Source of the DNA: Triops longicaudatus
Taxonomy: Eukaryota; Arthropoda; Branchiopoda; Notostraca; Triopsidae
Assembly (NCBI GenBank): GCA_022885665.1
Contig: JAGQDJ010000136.1
Coordinates: 1 to 64,000, forward strand
Length of the DNA: 64,000 nt
Direction of reading: 5' to 3'
Position 1 is the first letter of the stretch. Each line of letters begins with the position of its first letter. The translations under genes and the position numbers were made by a program. The notes beneath the pieces were generated by a model. That model was not told the DNA's origin. It saw only the letters and a list, made by a program, of their open reading frames with translations, and searched no databases. Of the stretch, positions 60,996 to 64,000 are shown piece after piece.

Positions 60996-62640
60996 CATTT
61001 TTTCTTTAGTTTTTTTATTAATAAATTTTCCGTGCTTTGCCGAAAATTTATTTCAGTTTACTTTCAAAATTTATTACGCTCACTTTTTTCTTTGTTTGCT
61101 CCAAAGTGTACTTCCTCATAGTCGAAATTGTTGGTACCCAAGAGACTGCGAAAGTACAGCATTCCTAACTCGATCACCTTCTTTCGCTTTTTATACATCT
61201 TTGACTCTAGAACTGGCTCTTTTTATTAAATTCTTTTTCTTTTCCACAAAAATACGTCTCTATTTTTTTAGCAAATTTTTAATTGATTTTATAGTGCAGT
61301 ATTTTATATTTTAAGTTGTAATTTTGTTCGTGTAATGGTTTTGGAATAAAAATATATCTAACTTTTCTATTGACGAATATTGCGCTGAAAGAATATTTTC
61401 CTTACCTTTTCAAACAACGCTATTTTTACAATGAAAGAATATTCTTTTTTGTTAACTATTTTTATTGTCAAGAAATCTTCGGCTTTTCCTTTCTCTTCCT
61501 TTTTTCTTCGGCTTTTTTTTTTGTCTACTATTTTTATAGTACAAGCATATTTCTTTTTTTGCCACCCGGTACTTGTCTCGCTTGAGTGTATTGGCAAGGT
61601 TAAATGTCTCGATATTACCGGCAGGAGTCATGAGTTTTCAAAGCGTTCAAGGCTTTTGGTTATTTCAAATGTATGTATGTGTGAAGTGTGACCAAAAGAG
61701 AGCCCATGCCACCTTGCATTTGGCCTTGGCAAGTGGGACTTTTAACAACAATACATTCTTCGCAGTCATGTGGTTGGAAAGAGACACGTAAAAAAAGCTG
61801 CGAAGCCAACAGCCTGGGGACCGGAAACAATACCTTTTCGGTTACAAAATATGCTTGCTTATGATACCTGTGAAGGACGTGTACACACTACAACCGAACA
61901 TTCCCTTCCTTCCTATGTTGGCTGCCAAGTTTGGAAGGCAAGGAAGGTGCGCGGCCAGGAGTGTCGTTGTAACATTGAACTTCGTCGCCAAACTCAACCT
62001 GACCACCTTTTAATGCTCACGAAAGAATTGACGGTATTGAATTACACATCGCCTACGGCAGTTACGCTAGGGCTGCACGTTTCGCAATTTTGCAAAGCAT
62101 AATGGCAAACAATGTTTTGCTTTGGATTTATTTGGTTAAGGTCACCCTAGTAGGCAATTGACATGTGTGGTCTCAGCGTGAATTTCACGATAAATGGTAA
62201 ATATTTTCCCAAGAATTTCTTGACAGTAAAGTTACGCTTGATAATGCTCATGACGTTTTGCTGAGAAATTTCTGAAAAAGCACTTGAAAAATCTTAAATG
62301 TTCGCAACAAAGGCTTTTTAATAAAAAAGTAAGTTTTTCTCGGTACCACCAGATATTTGTGAAAAAGAATTCTCAGTTTTAAAAATCCTTAAAATCTGTC
62401 AAACTTTTTGACACAATCTATATCGAAAAATTCAGAACTTTTAAGTCGAAAATCTTACTGAAAATTCGATAACAAGTGATAGGTATCGAGCTCTAATGTT
62501 CACTTGACGTTCTTGATCGCGAACAAAATAAATGTCACGACAATTGAGTTATTTTTAAATTAAAATGTAAGAATAAAATTTAACATTAAGCAAAATTTAA
62601 CATAAAAAACATAAAACATAAAAATTTATACATAAAAATT

Positions 62641-62762
62641 TAAAATAAATACAATTTATCATAAAATAGAATTAAAATAAATACAATTTAACATAAAATA
62701 GAATTAAATAAATACAATTTAACATAAAATAGAATTAAAATAAACACAATTTAACATAAAAT
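62641..62762. repeat. 31-32-bp AT-rich tandem repeat, four units
   Basis: Units of the form aaataaatacaatttaacat followed by aaaatagaatta. The preceding 60 bp hold shorter acataaaa and aaatttatacataa repeats of the same character. Confidence 0.9.
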
Positions 62763-64000
62763 ATTTTTTTTTACAAAATAGACGAAGAAACAAAGCAGAT
62801 TTCAGGACAAGAAAATTCCGAGAAAGTGTTGTAGTGTTTAATTCTGTTTGTTCGTTGCGAAATCACTAAGATCTCAAGTGGGTTTAAAAATTTGCCAGGC
62901 GATAAAAAGTAACATAAAACCCTGTAAAACAAGACAGGCGAAACCAGAAAGACAACACGAACTTTGGCCATGTTTTAGGCAGGTTGTTACACGCTCGATG
63001 AGTTATGAATTCCCCATTGAGAAAAATAAATAGTCAAGTGTTGTTCTTTGTGGCTGGTGCAGGAGACACTCCCGTAATAATGACAAAATTTCGCCTGCAG
63101 CTTTTTTCAACGCGATGTGCGAAAGGTTCAAGGCCTGTGTTGTGGTGCCAAGTGGCAAAAACAAAGACAAGTTTTCGCCCAAGTGACAAACAAATGCTTT
63201 TCCCGTGGAAACTCCACCGCTGAGAGAGAATCATGCCTCCCAGCTCCACTCTTCTTTCTTTTGCCTCTCATCTCTTTCTAAACATAAAACTTGTCTTCCA
63301 AACACGTTTTCCCAGCTGTCAACCACGGCTTCCAGTAAAGGCACAGCACACTAAATTTCGTGTCAACGGTTCACGGGGCAAAAATGCGTTTGCAGGCAGG
63401 AGAATGGCTTGGCCTCCTGGAGACGTGTAATGGGCTCATGTGTAATGGAGACACTCGACAATAAACACTTGAAACCTTCATAACTTAGACGAATAACACA
63501 AGCGAAATTATCGTAAATTAACTGCTCGAACTTCAAAGGATGAAGCTTCAGGGGCTAAAAACACGAACAATAAAATAAAACAAGTCTTGATAATTTAATG
63601 GTCAATTTTAATATCCCGTTACGTTTAGAAATCAAGCTTTCCTATCTCAAAATCTCCGAGCCTTTTACAGAACTTGTGGTAGATTTTTAACGTTTACATA
63701 TAAATTCGTCACAACATACATTTCGAGTAAAGAATTCTTCGAAATGGGCTGAAATAATGCCGTAAAAATTAAAAGAAAAATGATTTTTACGAGGTTTTAT
63801 CCTTTATTTACAAAATCTCAAGGCTTTCGTAACGGAATACTAAAATATTTTTTTGCAATTAATTTAAAGAGGAATTCTAGCTTTTATTTTGGTTTTACAT
63901 TAAGAATAGTAGGGAAAAATGCTGAGATGTCTTCAATATTTAGAAATAGAAAAACTGATAACTTCTTCGTTAAACTAAAAATCTCGTTACTTCTAGAAAT
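62763..64000. other. Right end of window, nothing recognised
   Basis: Small frames at 63,005-63,430 occur on both strands with no splice or family support. Confidence 0.5.

Noticed and set aside
1..64000. tRNA and rRNA genes
   Set aside because: Looked for B-box GGTTCGANNCC-like strings and rRNA cores by eye; none convincing.

Overview
This window is nuclear DNA from an arthropod, most likely a crustacean or another pancrustacean with a compact genome. The evidence is a set of animal genes split by short GT-AG introns (mostly 50-400 bp), an arthropod-type R&R cuticle protein, and three seven-transmembrane chemoreceptors of the insect/crustacean gustatory receptor (Gr) family that end in a TY(x5)QY form of the family signature. 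I cannot name the species from sequence alone. Exon models were built by hand from splice sites, frame and remembered family similarity; almost every model closes in frame with consistent phases.

Layout. 0-0.6 kb: last exon of an unrecognised (possibly transposon-derived) protein and a cluster of short GTGTCATAGTACCC motifs. 1.2-3.4 kb: Gr1 (-). 4.0-5.9 kb: the C-terminal third of mitochondrial DNA polymerase gamma (+) without its 5' exons. 6.1-7.3 kb: derlin-1 (-). 7.7-8.6 kb: R&R cuticle protein (-). 9.5-10.3 kb: METTL24-like methyltransferase (-) broken by an in-frame TGA. 14.1-16.6 kb: ENTR1 (+), convergent with 16.7-18.2 kb ATMIN/ASCIZ (-). 19.3-20.7 kb: intronless TCAIM (+). 21.4-25.7 kb: Gr2 and Gr3 (+), separated by a duplicated promoter unit. 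26.6-28.8 kb: PIP4P/TMEM55 (+). 29.6-30.8 kb: HAUS4 (-). 31.4-32.7 kb: DHRS4 (-). 33.2-33.8 kb: NDUFS6 (-). 34.7-36.3 kb: metaxin-1 (+). 39.6-41.8 kb: LARP6 (-) with a CRE/TATA promoter. 46.7-48.9 kb: FKBP8 (-). 49.9-51.5 kb: MGAT3-type GlcNAc transferase (+). 52.6-59.3 kb: ADAM/ADAMTS-type metalloprotease (-) with a pair of mutually exclusive exons and a microsatellite-encoded poly-tyrosine tail. 36.3-39.6, 42.1-46.7 and 59.3-64 kb look gene-poor.

The genes form no pathway. Most are single-copy housekeeping genes (ER quality control, mitochondria, lysosome, spindle, Golgi), with one fast-evolving family, the Grs, on both sides of them. The most notable points are the duplicated catalytic-domain exon of the metalloprotease, the tandem Gr promoter duplication that carries a start codon but no gene body, the truncated polymerase gamma next to an oppositely oriented Gr, the single nonsense codon in the METTL24-like gene, and a scatter of short CTCGTTATAACGAG-type hairpin elements.
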